Source of the DNA: Acinetobacter rudis
GTDB taxonomy: Bacteria; Pseudomonadota; Gammaproteobacteria; Pseudomonadales; Moraxellaceae
Direction of reading: 5' to 3'
DNA length: 64,000 nucleotides
NCBI RefSeq assembly: GCF_031157835.1
Contig: NZ_JAVIDR010000006.1
Location: 1-64,000 of the forward strand
Notes under the pieces: generated by a model
Databases searched by the model: none
Seen by the model: the letters and a program-made list of their open reading frames with translations, nothing else
What the model was told of the DNA's origin: nothing
Translations under genes and position numbers: made by a program
Part shown: one piece after another, positions 28,587 through 38,989 of the stretch
Numbering within the stretch: the first letter of the stretch is position 1
Layout: the number at the start of each line of letters is the position of its first letter

Positions 28587-29012
28587 TTAGATCATCCCCA
28601 ATGTAATCCAACAAACAAAAAGATAACGCCCAATTTTTGCAAGACTCACCATAAATAAAAATCGTGTAAATTTTTCCTTCAGTAAACCTGAAATTAAAGT
28701 AATAGGATCACCAATAATTGGTACCCAACTTAATAATAATGACCAATAACCATATTTTTGATAAATTCGCTCAGCTTTAAGCATTTGTCGTTCTGAAACT
28801 GGAAACCACTTGCGATCTTTATATTTCTCTATTTTTATTCCCAAATACCAGTTCACACAGGAACCCAAAATATTACCAATACTCGCAGAGAGCAAAAGTA
28901 TGCTAACCCAATATTTTTCTTGTAATAACAGACCAACTAAAACCGCTTCTGATTGAAGCGGCAATAACGTTGCAGATAAAAATGCGCTAGCAAATAAAAT
29001 TAAGTACGCCAC
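28587..29012 (-). CDS. yqaA: YqaA-type small DedA-like membrane protein
   Basis: 141 residues with three to four hydrophobic segments. It aligns by eye with E. coli YqaA: FASAFLSATLLPLQSEAVLV, GNILGSCVNWYLG and the YGYWSLLLSWVPIIGDPITL motif with its conserved Pro-Gly-Asp. This SNARE-associated/DedA-related family is thought to move lipids or keep membrane homeostasis, but YqaA itself is uncharacterised. It is one of three genes inserted between infC and rpmI. Confidence 0.8.
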   Translation of the reverse strand: MAYLILFASAFLSATLLPLQSEAVLVGLLLQEKYWVSILLLSASIGNILGSCVNWYLGIKIEKYKDRKWFPVSERQMLKAERIYQKYGYWSLLLSWVPIIGDPITLISGLLKEKFTRFLFMVSLAKIGRYLFVCWITLGMI

Positions 29013-29032
29013 GGTGAAAACTATTGAATCAT

Positions 29033-29650
29033 TTAAAGTTGGATTGCCAAAGCTTTTTGCACTGCTGGTCGTGCTTTAATACGTTCAAAATAATCTTTGA
29101 CCTGTGGATAATCTTCTAGATTAATCTGTTGCCAATCATGGGTAATAATCCAAGGGAAAATTGCCATATCGGCAATTGAATACTCACCTGCCACATATTC
29201 TTGACCGATCAATTGCTGATTTAATACACCATATAATCTTTTGCTTTCATTCACATAACGATCAGTCGCATATGCAATACGCTCTGGCGCAAATTGACTA
29301 AAATGATGATTTTGCCCCAACATTGGCCCAAACCCACCCATTTGCCACATTAACCATTGTTCAACCTCAACACGTGCTTGTTCATCATGAGGGTAAAACA
29401 AGCCTGTTTTACGTCCAAGATATTGTAAAATTGCACCAGATTCAAAAATAGAGATGGGCTGATGATTCGGCCCATTTTGATCGACAATTGCAGGAATTTT
29501 ATTATTAGGTGATATTTTCAGAAAATCAGCCTGGAATTGATCATTTTCTAAGATATTTATTGGATAAATATGATATTCCAAACCCATTTCTTCTAGGGCT
29601 ATTGAAATTTTACGGCCATTTGGCGTAGCCCAATAATACAAATCAATCAT
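29033..29650 (-). CDS. Glutathione S-transferase, YfcG/Ure2p-like
   Basis: 205 residues. The N-terminal thioredoxin-fold domain (1-85) begins MIDLYYWATPNGRKISIAL, the TPN active-site context of the nu-class YfcG/YghU group, with a cis-Pro motif NKIPAIVD and ESGAILQYL for glutathione binding. The C-terminal helical domain has SIADMAIFPWI. Nu-class GSTs show disulfide reductase activity with glutathione. It starts 20 bp before yqaA on the same strand. Confidence 0.85.
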   Translation of the reverse strand: MIDLYYWATPNGRKISIALEEMGLEYHIYPINILENDQFQADFLKISPNNKIPAIVDQNGPNHQPISIFESGAILQYLGRKTGLFYPHDEQARVEVEQWLMWQMGGFGPMLGQNHHFSQFAPERIAYATDRYVNESKRLYGVLNQQLIGQEYVAGEYSIADMAIFPWIITHDWQQINLEDYPQVKDYFERIKARPAVQKALAIQL

Positions 29651-29767
29651 ATTTTAACCTAGTCATCAGTTGCTCTACTTTTATATACATCTTTCTGAAC
29701 AAAAAAACCATCTCATAAGTGACACAGAACATAGCATTTAAGATAGCAATGATTAATCTAGTATTAA

Positions 29768-30094
29768 CTATTTATCATTTTTCATTTCCAAATATTGGTT
29801 TGTTTGCAAACCCAAATAACGACGTCCTGGATTGTCTCCCTGAATCCACTCCTCAACCGTAAATAAATCAAACAAACCCACTTTAAGCAAAGTAGGAATA
29901 GCCAGTTTTAACTCGACCTCTACTTCACCACGCTCGCCATTATTGTAGCGTTGAATGTTTGCCAACATTGTTGCAACAGTCCCTGTTTGGACACGACTGC
30001 CATCTTTCAACCTCACTTCCGGCAAATACTCACCTTCTGCTACAACTTTTTGATTTGCTTGAGCCAATTCTTGGTTATTACTTTTAAATGACAT
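29768..30094 (-). CDS. Conserved hypothetical protein
   Basis: 109 residues from the ATG at 30094, preceded by AAGAGG six bases away; the frame can be extended six codons without support. Soluble, mildly acidic, no signal or membrane segment. It has a recognisable core (LPEVRLKDGSRVQTGTVAT, then GLFDLFTVEEWIQGDNPGRRYLG) that looks conserved but which I cannot name. It lies after the infC terminator, within the ancestral infC-rpmI interval. Confidence 0.65.
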   Translation of the reverse strand: MSFKSNNQELAQANQKVVAEGEYLPEVRLKDGSRVQTGTVATMLANIQRYNNGERGEVEVELKLAIPTLLKVGLFDLFTVEEWIQGDNPGRRYLGLQTNQYLEMKNDK

Positions 30095-30145
30095 TATGTA
30101 CCTCTTAACCACTAGACTTCATTGAGCTGGATGAAATTTAGACAC

Positions 30146-30175
30146 AAAAAAGCACCGCGATTGCGATGCTTTTTA
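30146..30175 (-). terminator. infC terminator
   Basis: Stem AAAAGCATCGC / GCGGTGCTTTT (one G-U pair) ending in a U-run on the minus strand. It separates thrS-infC from the genes downstream. Confidence 0.8.
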
Positions 30176-30184
30176 TACGGGAGA

Positions 30185-30736
30185 TTACTTTTTCTTTTTC
30201 GGTCCAAGTAACATACCCATTTGACGACCTTCCATTTTCGGTGCTTGCTCAACAACACCACATTCAGCAACGTCAGCTTCAATTTTTTGTAATTGAGCGA
30301 GACCTAACTGTTGGTGAGCCATTTCACGACCACGGAAACGTAGAGTAATTTTGACTTTGTTGCCTTCTTCCAAGAAGCGAAGAATAGCACGCAGCTTCAC
30401 ATTGTAATCACCAACATCAGTACCAGGGCGCAATTTAATCTCTTTTACTTGCACTTGATGCTGTTTTTTCTTGGCATCTTTTTGCTTTTGCTTTAGATCG
30501 AACAAATGCTTGTTAAAATCCATGATTTTACAAACAGGTGGTTCAGCATTAGCAACAATTTCAACCAAATCTAGATCAACTTCTTCTGCAGCACGTAAAG
30601 CCTCAGTTAGTGAAACAATACCTCTTTGCTCACCATCTGCTGCAACGAGGCGAACCTCTTTTGCACGGATTTCATCATTAAGCGCAGGACGATTGCTTTT
30701 CGCACCTTGTTGTTGGTTACGTTCAGGCTGTTTAAT
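30185..30736 (-). CDS. infC: Translation initiation factor IF-3 (ATT start)
   Basis: 183 residues when read from the ATT at 30736. It begins Ile/Met-Lys-Gln-Pro-Glu-Arg-Asn, then [32 protein letters not shown] and [16 protein letters not shown], the complete IF3 N-domain, followed by the C-domain ([42 protein letters not shown]). No ATG, GTG or TTG exists in frame before the conserved N-domain. GGAG lies about 9 bases upstream. The start is 5 bp after the thrS stop. AUU initiation lets IF3 repress its own translation in E. coli, and the same is expected here. Confidence 0.95.
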   Translation of the reverse strand: MKQPERNQQQGAKSNRPALNDEIRAKEVRLVAADGEQRGIVSLTEALRAAEEVDLDLVEIVANAEPPVCKIMDFNKHLFDLKQKQKDAKKKQHQVQVKEIKLRPGTDVGDYNVKLRAILRFLEEGNKVKITLRFRGREMAHQQLGLAQLQKIEADVAECGVVEQAPKMEGRQMGMLLGPKKKK

Positions 30737-30741
30737 CTTTC

Positions 30742-32664
30742 TTACTCCACAATATACCGGCCACGTTCGGCAACGGCGACATTTACTAGGTCAATAAAGG
30801 CATCTACTGACATAGTCCCTAAATTTTTTCCAGAGCGAGTACGAACGTTTAACGTACCCTCTTCCACTTCTCGATCACCAAGGACAACGAGATAAGGAAT
30901 GCGCTCTAATGTACGCTCACGAATCTTAAAGCCGATCTTCTCATTTCTCAAGTCTGAAATGGCACGAATTCCATTTTCTTTGAGTTTTGCGACCACTTGC
31001 TCACAAGCTGCAGATTGAGAATCGGTGATATTCATCACACATGCTTGGATTGGAGCCAACCATGGTGGCATAAAGCCAGCGTAATGTTCGATAAGTATAC
31101 CAATAAATCGCTCGAAACTACCAAGAATTGCACGGTGCAACATGATTGGGTAATCACGATCATTATCTTCAGTTACAAAAGTTGCGTCTAGGCGTTCAGG
31201 CATATTTGGGTCACACTGAATCGTACCACATTGCCATACACGACCGAGGCAATCTTTCAGTGAAAATTCAATCTTAGGACCATAGAATGCACCTTCACCT
31301 GGTTGTAATTCCCAAGGTAAACCAGCTGCATCTAATGCATCTGCAAGTGCTTTTTCAGCTGTATCCCACATTTCTTCGCTACCCACACGTTTTTCAGGAC
31401 GTGTTGAAAGCTTCATCTGTACTTCATCAAAACCAAAGTCACGATACACATCAAGTGTTAACTGAATGAATTTCGCCACTTCCTCTGCAATTTGATCTTT
31501 AGTACAGAAAATATGAGCATCATCCTGAGTAAAGCCACGTACACGCATGATACCGTGTAAAGAACCCGATGGCTCATTACGATGACAAGAGCCAAACTCA
31601 GCCAAACGAATTGGCAATTCACGATAAGACTTTAAGCCTTGGTTAAAGACTTGTACGTGACACGGACAGTTCATTGGTTTTACAGCATATTCACGGCTTT
31701 CAGAATGAGTCGTAAACATATTCTCGGCATAGTTTTCTGCATGCCCAGATTTTTTCCATAAACTTAAGTCAACGACTTGTGGTGTACGAATTTCTTGATA
31801 ACCATTGTCCTGTTGTACTTTTCGCATATATTGCTCAAGCACTTGGTAAATAGTCCATCCATTTGCATGCCAGAACACCATACCTGGTGCTTCTTCTTGC
31901 ATATGAAATAGATCAAGTGCCTTACCAATTTTACGGTGATCGCGTTTTTCCGCTTCTTCAATACGTTTGATATAAGCCGCTAATTCTTTTTTATCAGCCC
32001 AAGCTGTACCATAGATACGTTGTAATTGCTCATTTTTAGCATCACCACGCCAATATGCACCTGAAATTTTAGTCAACTTAAATGACTTTAAAAATTTAGT
32101 ATTTGGCACATGTGGACCACGACACATATCTACATATTCTTGGTGGAAGTACAAGCCCATTGCTTGCTCATCCGGCATATCTTCAACTAAACGCAATTTA
32201 TAATCTTCACCGCGCTCAGTAAATAACTTAATTACTTCGGCACGAGGAGTCATTTTTTTAATGACATCATAATCTTGGTCGATCAGTTGCTTCATACGTG
32301 CTTCGATCGCTGCCATATCATCTAAAGTAAATGGTTTTGGCATCCAAATATCGTAATAGAACCCTTCTTCAATAACCGGTCCAATTACCATTTTTGCTTC
32401 AGGAAACAGTTGCTTAACAGCATGACCAACCAAATGTGCGCATGAGTGGCGAATAATTTCCACTCCTTCGGCATCTTTTGGGGTAATAATTTGTAGTTTC
32501 GCATCTTCGCTAATCAGCTCGCATGCATCAACTAGACGATCATTGACACGCCCTGCAACCGTGTTTTTAGCAAGTCCCGGCCCTATACTTTTCGCTACAT
32601 CTAATACAGATACAGCTTGATCGAAACTTTTTTGGTCGCCATTTGGCAGTGTGATAATTGGCAT
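30742..32664 (-). CDS. thrS: Threonyl-tRNA synthetase
   Basis: 640 residues (E. coli 642). Domains: N-terminal TGS (1-60), editing N2 domain with the zinc-like [14 protein letters not shown] and CRGPHVPNT, class II catalytic core ([30 protein letters not shown] with the zinc Cys, motif 2 [11 protein letters not shown], motif 3 [15 protein letters not shown]) and the C-terminal anticodon-binding domain. First gene of the thrS-infC unit. Its own mRNA is autoregulated in E. coli; the upstream region here shows no obvious tRNA-like fold by eye. Confidence 0.97.
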   Translation of the reverse strand: MPIITLPNGDQKSFDQAVSVLDVAKSIGPGLAKNTVAGRVNDRLVDACELISEDAKLQIITPKDAEGVEIIRHSCAHLVGHAVKQLFPEAKMVIGPVIEEGFYYDIWMPKPFTLDDMAAIEARMKQLIDQDYDVIKKMTPRAEVIKLFTERGEDYKLRLVEDMPDEQAMGLYFHQEYVDMCRGPHVPNTKFLKSFKLTKISGAYWRGDAKNEQLQRIYGTAWADKKELAAYIKRIEEAEKRDHRKIGKALDLFHMQEEAPGMVFWHANGWTIYQVLEQYMRKVQQDNGYQEIRTPQVVDLSLWKKSGHAENYAENMFTTHSESREYAVKPMNCPCHVQVFNQGLKSYRELPIRLAEFGSCHRNEPSGSLHGIMRVRGFTQDDAHIFCTKDQIAEEVAKFIQLTLDVYRDFGFDEVQMKLSTRPEKRVGSEEMWDTAEKALADALDAAGLPWELQPGEGAFYGPKIEFSLKDCLGRVWQCGTIQCDPNMPERLDATFVTEDNDRDYPIMLHRAILGSFERFIGILIEHYAGFMPPWLAPIQACVMNITDSQSAACEQVVAKLKENGIRAISDLRNEKIGFKIRERTLERIPYLVVLGDREVEEGTLNVRTRSGKNLGTMSVDAFIDLVNVAVAERGRYIVE

Positions 32665-32978
32665 ATAAAAATCCTTAAGGAGTGATGCCCCATACTCAAG
32701 AGCATATCACCGCGAGATTATGATCGAGGCTTAACCCCAAAATAAAAACGGTGGAAATAGTTTAAGTCCAAATTTTACACGCTTCGCCCAAATTAATAAA
32801 CCTTTGAATGTATATTTACTTGCCTGCTTATATAAAAATATTTTAATTATACTTGTTACTAATTTCTTAAAATAAAATGATAGATTTATTTTAACTTGTT
32901 TTATATTAACCACATAGTTATAAACTTAAAATGAAGGCGAACCTTCATTTTAAGTTAGAATCCCTGTTCAAAAATGTA
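32665..32978. other. Intergenic region upstream of thrS
   Basis: 314 bp without a convincing gene. It holds the thrS leader (TAAGGAG before the ATG) and a very AT-rich middle. A 60-codon frame on the minus strand (32731-32913) ends in a hydrophobic KLFPPFLFWG that faintly recalls the start of DUF4442 proteins. It has no clear ribosome site, and I treat it as noise or a decayed remnant. The hairpin at 32923-32956 is listed separately. Confidence 0.4.
32923..32956 (-). terminator. Long perfect hairpin, probable terminator
   Basis: 15-bp perfect inverted repeat AACTTAAAATGAAGG / CCTTCATTTTAAGTT around a CGAA tetraloop, 22 bp past the stop of the 32979-33629 gene. Only a short U-rich tail follows. 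Confidence 0.65.
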
Positions 32979-33629
32979 TTAAACTGATTCAGATGAATTA
33001 CTCTTAATTAAAGCATCAATTTGACAACTAATATGTTGCCCCAATTTATGACTTCTCTCTATTTTTCGAATTATTTCAATTCGTTCAAAAGCTTTCATTT
33101 CTAACCAAGCAGTTAATAAAGCGCTTTCAACCATAGCGGTAAACTCACTATTATCTAGATAGCTTTTTACTCGAAATAAAATTTCATCGAAACTGTTTAG
33201 AATCTGTTCACGGTATGTGGGATATTGAATTGAAAGCTTAGCCAAACTCTCAGTTAAAATAAATAACAGATCAAACTTAATATAACGGCACGCTTCAATT
33301 AAATATGGAATGACCTTTTCCCCCAGCATTTCAAATACATTAATATAATTTGAAATCCATTCATCACCCCTATTCATACGATTTAAATGTGCCAAAATCT
33401 CTGGACACTCTTCAACTTGTCTTAATGCCCCCCAAGCGTAGAGTGCATAATACATAGCGAAAAACTCTCGATCACTCCCATAATAAAGTTTATCATCTGT
33501 CGCAATAGAAACTAACTCTTGAATATCCTTCAAATCAATTTGATATTGCGACAAAGAGGTAGAAAATTGATAAAATAACGCTAGATTACCCACAGGACTT
33601 GGTAGCTGAAGCAACCGATTAAGAAGCAT
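32979..33629 (-). CDS. Hypothetical helical-repeat protein
   Basis: 216 residues from the ATG at 33629 (AGAGG 8-12 bases upstream; nine more codons are open). All-helical, no signal or membrane segment. The pattern of paired helices (ALYAWGALRQVEECPEILAHL, GEKVIPYLIEACRYI, LLFILTESLAKLSIQYPTYREQI) suggests HEAT-like repeats and is compatible with DUF1186, but I am not certain. Codon use is AT-richer than its neighbours. It is a lone gene between the thrS unit and a broken synthetase, in a part of the window that looks recently rearranged. Confidence 0.6.
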   Translation of the reverse strand: MLLNRLLQLPSPVGNLALFYQFSTSLSQYQIDLKDIQELVSIATDDKLYYGSDREFFAMYYALYAWGALRQVEECPEILAHLNRMNRGDEWISNYINVFEMLGEKVIPYLIEACRYIKFDLLFILTESLAKLSIQYPTYREQILNSFDEILFRVKSYLDNSEFTAMVESALLTAWLEMKAFERIEIIRKIERSHKLGQHISCQIDALIKSNSSESV

Positions 33630-33913
33630 AATGTCGCACCTCTGAACTCCCCCCAAAGAAAGCCTATAGAACAGCTCAGAATTATAATACTTTTACTTAA
33701 GCATTATAAATAGATTTTTCACCCCGTATTCTATTGATTTATTTTAAATTGTCTTTATTACAAATAAGTAACTTTATATATATTACATCTATTATTTTCT
33801 TATTTTTGACCTCATTATTGTTATGGCAATACTCGACTAAAGCATAAATGCAAGATAGATTTGAACTACATATCTTAATATCAGCACAAAATAATTAAAT
33901 GGAGTTAATTGAA

Positions 33914-35559
33914 ATGAGTGCATATGATGAATTAGAACGTAATCCTGCTAATTTTGTAGCACTTTCACCGCTACGTTATTTAGAACGCGCGGCATATATA
34001 TACCCAAAACAAGATGCCATTATTCATGGTACGAGACGCATTAATTGGCATGATATACCTATCAACGTTGCCGTCAATTTGCTCATCAACTCAAACAGTT
34101 AGGGATTGGTAAAAATGATACGGTTTCGGTATTACTCCCCAATGTTCCTGCAATGATTGAAGCTCACTTTGCTGTTCCTATGGCTGGGGCAGTCTTGAAT
34201 ACGCTCAATACCCGCTTAGATGCGAAGACAATTGGTTTTATGCTCGAACATGCTGAAACCAAGGTATTATTGGTTGATCCTGAATTTTCAAACTTAGCCA
34301 AAGAGGCGGTTGCCCTACTTTCTCATGATATTTACATTATTGATGTAGCAGATACTGAATATGAATTCCAAAACACAACTACGGGTATTGGACAAATTGA
34401 ATATGAAGACTGGATTGCAGCAGGTGACGAAAATTATGAATGGCACCTCCCCCAAGATGAATGGGATGCAATTAGCTTAAACTATACTTCTGGCACAACA
34501 GGAAATCCTAAGGGAGTTGTTTACCATCACCGCGGTGCATACATTAATGCAGCCAGTAATATCATTGCCTGTGGCATGACTCCACGCGCCAAATATTTAT
34601 GGACCTTACCTCTTTTTCACTGTAATGGTTGGTGCTTTGCATGGACAATCGCAGCCAATGGTGGAACCAATATTTGTTTAAGAAAAGTTGATCCTGCCCT
34701 AGTCTTTAAACTCATAGAAACCCACCAAGTCGATTATTTTTGTGGTGCGCCAATTGTGCTTTCTATGCTGATTAATACTCCAAAACAACAACAAATTCAA
34801 TTTAAACATCATGTTGAAGTCATGGTTGCTGGGGCTGCTCCACCTGCTGCAATTATTGAGGGCATGCACCATATTGGTATACAGGTCAATCATGTTTATG
34901 GTTTAACAGAAACCTATGGTCCTTCCGCACTTTGTGCTTCTCAAGCGGGCTGGAGTGAACTCTCCATTCAAGAACAGGCTCAACTACACTCACGTCAAGG
35001 TGTACCTTATCCTTTACAAGATGGTATGCGAGTTTTAGATCCAGATACCATGCAACCTGTCCCTAATGATGGCACAACCATGGGAGAAATTATGTTCCGT
35101 GGCAACATTGTTATGAAAGGCTATCTGAAAAACCCTGAAGCAACAGCAGAAGCATTTAAAGGTGGTTGGTTCCACACAGGTGACTTAGCAGTATGTCAAC
35201 CTGATGGCTATGCCAAAATTATGGATCGTTCAAAGGATATTATTATTTCTGGAGGAGAGAATATTTCATCATTAGAAATTGAAGATGTACTTTATACTCA
35301 TCCTGCAATTATGACGGCTGCTGTTGTTGCCAAACCAGATCCACGCTGGCAAGAAGTGCCTTGCGCTTATGTTGAGCTCAAACCTGATGCGAGTACCACT
35401 CCTGACGAAGTCATTGAGTTTTGCCAAAAACATCTTGCTCGCTTCAAAGTGCCGAAGGAAGTCATTATTACCGAAATTCCAAAAACATCGACAGGTAAAT
35501 TACAGAAGTTTATCTTAAGGGAATGGGCACAAAATAGTCTAGATAGTGCAATTAAATAG
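33914..35559 (+). pseudogene. Acyl-CoA synthetase (AMP-dependent ligase), frameshifted
   Basis: Two frames together make a 547-residue ligase. The first runs from the ATG at 33914 (GGAG upstream) to about 34055 and ends NWHD; the second continues TYQRCRQFAHQLKQLGIGKND through to 35559. The break is a duplicated AT in TGATATACC (34051-34059); removing two bases restores the frame. The rest is intact: P-loop TSGTTGNPKGVVYHH, YGLTETYGP, GWFHTGDLA, DRSKDIIISGGENISS and catalytic Lys in STGKLQKF. The family activates medium- or long-chain fatty acids (AlkK-like). Real mutation, phase variation or a sequencing error are all possible. Confidence 0.8.
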
Positions 35560-35581
35560 AACACAAGTATTGAGTAAAAAT

Positions 35582-35605
35582 AATCCGGCATTGCCGGATT
35601 ATTTG
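35582..35605. terminator. Bidirectional terminator
   Basis: Stem AATCCGGC / GCCGGATT with a 2-base loop and AT-rich flanks, between convergent genes. Confidence 0.75.
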
Positions 35606-35615
35606 TATCAAACGA

Positions 35616-36158
35616 TTACTTTGTATTATCAGAAATCAACGCGACTTGCTGTACATAGTTAAATAATTTAAGTTTAGAAGCTGCAATTTGCTCTTCATCG
35701 GCTTGTTGACTCATATCACGATGAACTCGCAATAAATGTTGTCGTAAAGTATGCCGCTCAGTAGCATTATACATTTTAGCAAACTCATTAATGACTGGGT
35801 CGCCTTGCGCAATGATACGATCGACCCAACGCTGTAATTGGGCTGTTTTCTTTAAACCTTGTTGCGGCGTTAAATAAGATAAAATGACGGTTTCATCTTC
35901 ATTACGTAATAGTTTACCAATACGCTGAAATTGACGACGACGTGCTTCAAAAGAAGTAATCAGTTGTACATCCAACAGCGCATCAATTAAACGCTCCTCG
36001 ACAGGAAGCTGCTGAATTTGTTTTTTGGACAAATTCGCCAATTGCTCACCCAATGCAGCCATACGTTGTACAGCCTTTTTTTGTTCTGTTTTGCTTGCAC
36101 GCCCCTCTAAAGATTCAAAATCATCTTCATTAAAACGCTGTTGCGGACGTCGTGCCAC
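35616..36158 (-). CDS. darP: DarP (YjgA), 50S ribosome-assembly protein
   Basis: 180 residues, strongly basic and helical. It matches the DUF615/YjgA family: RFNEDDFESLEGRASKTEQKKAVQRMAALGEQL, LPVEERLIDALLDVQ and RWVDRIIAQGDP. DarP binds pre-50S particles and helps fold the peptidyl-transferase centre. It is 2 bp after ptsO, so co-transcribed with rapZ-ptsO. Confidence 0.9.
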   Translation of the reverse strand: MARRPQQRFNEDDFESLEGRASKTEQKKAVQRMAALGEQLANLSKKQIQQLPVEERLIDALLDVQLITSFEARRRQFQRIGKLLRNEDETVILSYLTPQQGLKKTAQLQRWVDRIIAQGDPVINEFAKMYNATERHTLRQHLLRVHRDMSQQADEEQIAASKLKLFNYVQQVALISDNTK

Positions 36159-36160
36159 GA

Positions 36161-36430
36161 TTAATCTGCCTCATAAAATTTTGCTGCAAACAATGCTTGT
36201 ATCTCTTGCAATGCCTGCTCTTCATCCACACCTTCGATCACCAATCTCAAGGTAGACCCTTTGCCTGCCCCCAGCATTAATAAAGATAGAATATTTTTGG
36301 CATCCACCAATTTATCTCCTTTACCAATTTGAATAGTTGAACGAAATTTGGTAGTGATTTCAATCAAACGACCAGATGCGCGTGCATGTAAACCGAGTTT
36401 ATTAATTACATCAATCTGAGTGTCAATCAT
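36161..36430 (-). CDS. ptsO: Nitrogen-PTS phosphocarrier NPr (HPr family)
   Basis: 89 residues. The HPr fold has its active-site histidine in [12 protein letters not shown] (His about 16) and a second conserved segment [15 protein letters not shown] around the regulatory Ser. The rapZ-adjacent position identifies it as NPr of the PTS-Ntr relay (PtsP to NPr to PtsN) and not a sugar HPr. It overlaps the rapZ stop by 4 bp. Reported work in A. baumannii connects this relay to GigA/GigB, whose genes are at 1611-3204. Confidence 0.92.
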   Translation of the reverse strand: MIDTQIDVINKLGLHARASGRLIEITTKFRSTIQIGKGDKLVDAKNILSLLMLGAGKGSTLRLVIEGVDEEQALQEIQALFAAKFYEAD

Positions 36431-37278
36431 GACCAGTGCTTCATTTCTCTATGTAAAACTTGGATCGGCCAATCTTTTGCAAGAGCCTTTGTCAGCCGAT
36501 CAACCATATATACTGAACGGTGCTGTCCTCCAGTACAGCCTAACGACACAGTAAGATAGTGTCGATGACCTTCTGCAAAAGTTGGCAACCACTTTAACAA
36601 CAACTGATAAATATCATTGAACATCTCATTGGCAACTTCACTCTGAGAGAGAAATTCAACCACAGGTTGATCTAGACCTGAAAGTTTACGCAGTTCTAAA
36701 TCCCAATGCGGGTTCGGTAAATGACGCACATCAAACACAAAGTCGGCATCCAAAGGGATGCCATATTTATAACCAAAAGATTGTAAAATTAAAATCAAGC
36801 GATCAGACTGACCCAATTTCGTCAATAATACATCTTTAAGATCATGCACCGACTTATCGGTAGTATCAATTTGCACAGTCGCTTTGAGTTGAATTGGAAG
36901 TAAAAGGTTCTTTTCTGCCTGAATACACTCATTAAGACTTTGAAAGCGCATTGATAATGGATGTGGTCTTCTTGAAGCACTAAAACGCGAGATCAAACCT
37001 TGGTCTTGCGTACTTAAGTAAATCACATCCACAGTACCATGTTTTTGTAACTGCTGGAAAACCTGTTCAAAACCTTGCAGATCTTCTTGAGTACTACGAA
37101 CATCTACTCCTAGTGCCAACTGCTCCAAATTGTTTTCTTTATCTAGTTTTCCAACAATTTCTGGAAGTAGTGCCAAAGGCAAATTATCGATGCAGTAGTA
37201 ACCCAAATCTTCCAATACCTGCAAAGCAGATGATTTTCCTGAACCAGATTGTCCTGTAACGATAAGAATACGCTTCAT
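36427..37278 (-). CDS. rapZ: RNase adapter protein RapZ
   Basis: 283 residues (E. coli 284). N-terminal P-loop kinase-like domain with [11 protein letters not shown] (about 9-19) and [12 protein letters not shown]-terminal domain with [17 protein letters not shown] and the basic tail. In E. coli it senses glucosamine-6-phosphate and guides RNase E to the GlmZ small RNA. Whether a GlmZ-like RNA exists in Acinetobacter is unclear; the essential function may differ. Start of the rapZ-ptsO-darP unit. Confidence 0.93.
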   Translation of the reverse strand: MKRILIVTGQSGSGKSSALQVLEDLGYYCIDNLPLALLPEIVGKLDKENNLEQLALGVDVRSTQEDLQGFEQVFQQLQKHGTVDVIYLSTQDQGLISRFSASRRPHPLSMRFQSLNECIQAEKNLLLPIQLKATVQIDTTDKSVHDLKDVLLTKLGQSDRLILILQSFGYKYGIPLDADFVFDVRHLPNPHWDLELRKLSGLDQPVVEFLSQSEVANEMFNDIYQLLLKWLPTFAEGHRHYLTVSLGCTGGQHRSVYMVDRLTKALAKDWPIQVLHREMKHWS

Positions 37279-37289
37279 GGCAGACTGTC

Positions 37290-38144
37290 CTAACCAATTA
37301 ACTTTGAATATTTAACCACCAAATTATCGATCAAACGCGTATTACCGAGTTTGGCCGCGACAAACAATACAACATCTTGCTCAAAACTTTCAACATGCGA
37401 TAAATTTACAGCTCTAGCTTCGACATAATCAACAACAAAACCAGCTTCTGTAAGTGATTGTCTTATATCTCTCAGTACCATATCTAAAGTTGCACCTTCT
37501 TTCAATCGAGCAGAAGATGTTTGTAATAACTGATAAATAATAGGAGCTATTTTGCGTTGTTCAACAGTGAGATATCCATTGCGAGAACTTAAAGCAAGAC
37601 CATCTCCAGCACGTGTAATGGGTACACCAATAACATCAACAGGAATACTTAAATCTTGCACAAACTGTTTAATAACAGCTAGTTGTTGATAATCTTTTTC
37701 GCCAAAGAAAGCATAAGTTGGCTGCACAATATTCAACAACTTCGTTACGACCAAAGCTACACCATCAAAATGGCCTGGACGTTGTAAGCCACAAAGATCT
37801 TCAGTAATTTTTTCGACATGAATAGTCGTTAAACGCGGTTGAGTGCCATACATTTGCTCTACAGAAGGCGCAAATAAAATATCACATTCAACTTCAGCCA
37901 ATAGATGACTATCCTGTTCTAAAGTACGAGGATAATTATCAAAATCTTCATTTGGACCAAACTGAGTTGGATTCACAAAAATACTGACAACAACAACATC
38001 ACATAAACGACGCGCTTCACGTACTAAGTTTAAATGACCTTCGTGTAAATTACCCATGGTTGCAACAAAGCCAATTACTTTACGTGCAGCACGAGCTGTC
38101 TGTAAGGATGCAGAAAGACCTTGTATAGTGGTTTCAGTTTTCAT
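37290..38144 (-). CDS. panC: Pantothenate synthetase
   Basis: 284 residues. ATP-dependent condensation of pantoate with beta-alanine in CoA synthesis. The nucleotidyltransferase HIGH-like motif is [15 protein letters not shown] (about 28-42), with [26 protein letters not shown] and SSRNGYL (KMSKS-like region). It is 3 bp downstream of panB, in a panB-panC pair preceded by folK and pcnB. Confidence 0.95.
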   Translation of the reverse strand: MKTETTIQGLSASLQTARAARKVIGFVATMGNLHEGHLNLVREARRLCDVVVVSIFVNPTQFGPNEDFDNYPRTLEQDSHLLAEVECDILFAPSVEQMYGTQPRLTTIHVEKITEDLCGLQRPGHFDGVALVVTKLLNIVQPTYAFFGEKDYQQLAVIKQFVQDLSIPVDVIGVPITRAGDGLALSSRNGYLTVEQRKIAPIIYQLLQTSSARLKEGATLDMVLRDIRQSLTEAGFVVDYVEARAVNLSHVESFEQDVVLFVAAKLGNTRLIDNLVVKYSKLIG

Positions 38145-38147
38145 GAT

Positions 38148-38957
38148 TCAAAGCTCAACCTGGAAAGTATGCTCTATAGCTGGAAATTGGGCTGTTTGTA
38201 CAGCTTGATGATAAGATTTAAACGCATCATGAATGGCTTGTGGGCCTGACTGCTCTTGCATAAAGTTACGAACAAAACGTGCCACATGGCCTGAGTTGAG
38301 CCCCAACATATCTTGTACCACTAAAACCTGACCATCGGTATCTACACCAGCACCAATGCCAATCACAGGAACATCAGCAAACATTTCCGCAATTTCTTTA
38401 CCTAGTTTTGCAGGCACACATTCTAATAAAAGTATTGCGGCCCCTGCTGCTACAACAGCTTGACAATCGGCAATCAACTGATCTGCGGCAGCACGAGTTT
38501 TACCTTGCACTTTATAACCACCAAACACATGTACAGACTGGGGTGTCAAACCTAAATGTACACACACAGGAACGCCATTACGTGTTAAGACCTCTACAGT
38601 CTCAGCCAACCAAGCACCACCTTCAATTTTAACCATTTGCGCGCCTGCCTGCATAACAGCTCGGGCATTGCTAATCGTATCATTAATATTTGCATAACTT
38701 AGAAATGGCAAATCAGTCATTAAAAAAGCATGGCGATTACCACGGCGTACAGCTGCAGTATGATAAACCATATCGGCGACACTCACAGGTAATGTAGAGT
38801 CGTGCCCCTGAATAACCATTCCTAATGAATCACCAACCAAAATACTATCAATTTCAGCGCGTTCCATGACTTGAGCCATACTGGCATCATAGCAAGTTAA
38901 ACACGAAAACTTTCGACCTTGCTGTTTGAATTGTCTTAAATCGCTGAGACTAATCAT
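38148..38957 (-). CDS. panB: 3-methyl-2-oxobutanoate hydroxymethyltransferase
   Basis: 269 residues from the ATG at 38957, chosen because GAGAGGA lies upstream and homologues start MISLSDLRQFKQQG; 21 further in-frame codons upstream are unlikely. A TIM-barrel enzyme transferring a formaldehyde unit from methylene-THF to ketoisovalerate. Motifs: CYDASMAQVMERA, DSLGMVIQGHDSTLPVSVADM, KIEGGAW and HLGLTPQS. Coupled to panC. Confidence 0.95.
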   Translation of the reverse strand: MISLSDLRQFKQQGRKFSCLTCYDASMAQVMERAEIDSILVGDSLGMVIQGHDSTLPVSVADMVYHTAAVRRGNRHAFLMTDLPFLSYANINDTISNARAVMQAGAQMVKIEGGAWLAETVEVLTRNGVPVCVHLGLTPQSVHVFGGYKVQGKTRAAADQLIADCQAVVAAGAAILLLECVPAKLGKEIAEMFADVPVIGIGAGVDTDGQVLVVQDMLGLNSGHVARFVRNFMQEQSGPQAIHDAFKSYHQAVQTAQFPAIEHTFQVEL

Positions 38958-38989
38958 CACACTTTTCCTCTCATGGTCTATGTTGTGTA

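Noticed and set aside
32731..32913. 60-codon minus-strand frame upstream of thrS ending PPFLFWG
   Set aside because: Faint likeness to the start of DUF4442 proteins, but no continuation after the stop, no good start and AT-biased composition. At best a remnant.
36161..36430. Sugar-PTS HPr
   Set aside because: The rapZ overlap and darP neighbour identify the nitrogen-related NPr; no ptsI or sugar EII is nearby.
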